This document shows, in pieces, positions 63,433 to 64,000 of a stretch of 64,000 nt of DNA. Below the pieces are notes generated by a model. It saw nothing but the letters and a program-made list of their open reading frames with translations, was not told the DNA's origin and searched no databases. The position numbers and the translations under genes are program-made. Source of the stretch: Oegoconia quadripuncta (taxonomy: Eukaryota; Arthropoda; Insecta; Lepidoptera; Autostichidae); NCBI GenBank assembly GCA_949316235.1, contig OX438745.1, forward strand, positions 811,001 to 875,000, read 5' to 3'. The first letter of the stretch is position 1; the number at the start of each line of letters is the position of its first letter.

Positions 63433-64000
63433 TCAATTAAAATACTTTTAACAAAAAGCCATTTTTATTTCACCTCGAAAATTACACAGAGTATCCTAAC
63501 ATTCAGATCTACCATTAGATTAGTACAATTCAGATACACTAAAAATATCCCCCTTTATAAGTTTAAACGCTGAGGTACTTTTACAGTCCTTTGTGAACGT
63601 CTGATTGGTGTTTCACATTCAAAATGGCTTCTTGTTATTTTTTAATTGTTCTTTTATTTGCATACGCCATAGTTTGGGTCATAATATATCATACGGGCCT
63701 GACAATCTGTGTTTTTAAGCCATCCCTTAGGCCAATGACATGGTTTAGGGAGTGCTTTCAATTGATACCAAGACCGACTAGACAACGTGTCCTCCGAAGC
63801 ACGGATATACTCGTGATTCCCGGTCCAAGGACCGAACGTTGCTTAACTTCGCTAATAGAAAACGAATAGCGAATACGTTACCAAATTAGAAATTATAGTA
63901 TTCAGTATTCAGTATGTTTATTGCAGTATCACAAATATAGTAGTACATGCTTACGAGTAAAACTAGGTCTTAAATAAATATTTGTGACGCCCCGTTGGGG
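63433..64000. other. TBC1D7 intron 3, unassigned
   Basis: No exon is recognisable. An 81-codon frame at 63624-63869 starts with a hydrophobic stretch, but no family is evident. A new repeat (ttcagtattcagtatgttta..) starts near 63900 and runs off the edge. Confidence 0.4.

Noticed and set aside
63624..63869. 81-codon frame with a hydrophobic start
   Set aside because: Lies in the TBC1D7 intron, with no recognisable family. The end (RSTDILVIPGPRTERCLTSL) may be a LINE relic but is too short to assign.

Overview
This is a eukaryotic nuclear sequence, almost certainly from a moth or butterfly (Lepidoptera). The inference rests on three insect-type genes with small exons in AT-rich introns, several tRNA-headed SINE families, jockey/CR1/RTE-like LINE tails, and many TIR or foldback MITEs. 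There are no bacterial-type operons, CRISPR arrays or rRNA genes. Every tRNA-like match sits inside a SINE head.

Three protein-coding genes are present. (1) Plus strand, 1-20403: nuclear receptor HR96 (NR1J). It is cut by the left edge inside the second zinc finger and then continues to its stop codon. Nine exons are phase-compatible and give 499 residues in the window. (2) Minus strand, 58990-37936: dtr/DNAAF1 (LRRC50), an axonemal dynein assembly factor. I assembled 17 phase-compatible exons, giving 1,943 residues in the preferred model. A very large first exon lies upstream of the leucine-rich repeats. (3) Plus strand, from 59664: TBC1D7, the third subunit of the TSC complex. Its first three coding exons are present and the gene runs off the right edge. 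HR96 and dtr converge on a 17.5-kb repeat-filled spacer (20404-37935). dtr and TBC1D7 diverge from a shared gap of about 670 bp.

Most remaining sequence is mobile DNA. SINE-A has the head 'ggtgtagtggttag' and the body '..ggggcatatgtttgt'. SINE-B has the head 'cgcctccgtggctcaatgt' and a 3' A-run. SINE-C has the head 'attggtgtagtggatagtg'. Other elements are 5'-truncated LINEs, a mariner-like element with a decayed transposase, two piggyBac-like elements flanked by TTAA, a hAT-like pair with perfect 8-bp target duplications, a MULE-like element with a 9-bp duplication, several TTA-flanked (PIF/Harbinger-like) MITEs, and long hairpin MITEs. Many are nested, which gives a relative order of insertion.

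The strongest unusual observation is a patchwork in dtr intron 2 (54930-55385). A SINE-A copy is interrupted by 71 bp copied from the HR96 intron 7/exon 8 boundary and 66 bp copied, inverted and identical, from the dtr exon 1/intron 1 boundary. The second patch would let dtr pre-mRNA form a perfect 66-bp duplex over its own first 5' splice site. Other points are the dtr N-terminal extension, a candidate X-box about 100 bp upstream of dtr, a SINE abutting the HR96 exon 8 acceptor, paired 16-bp palindromes in the piggyBac-like elements, and a hybrid SINE.
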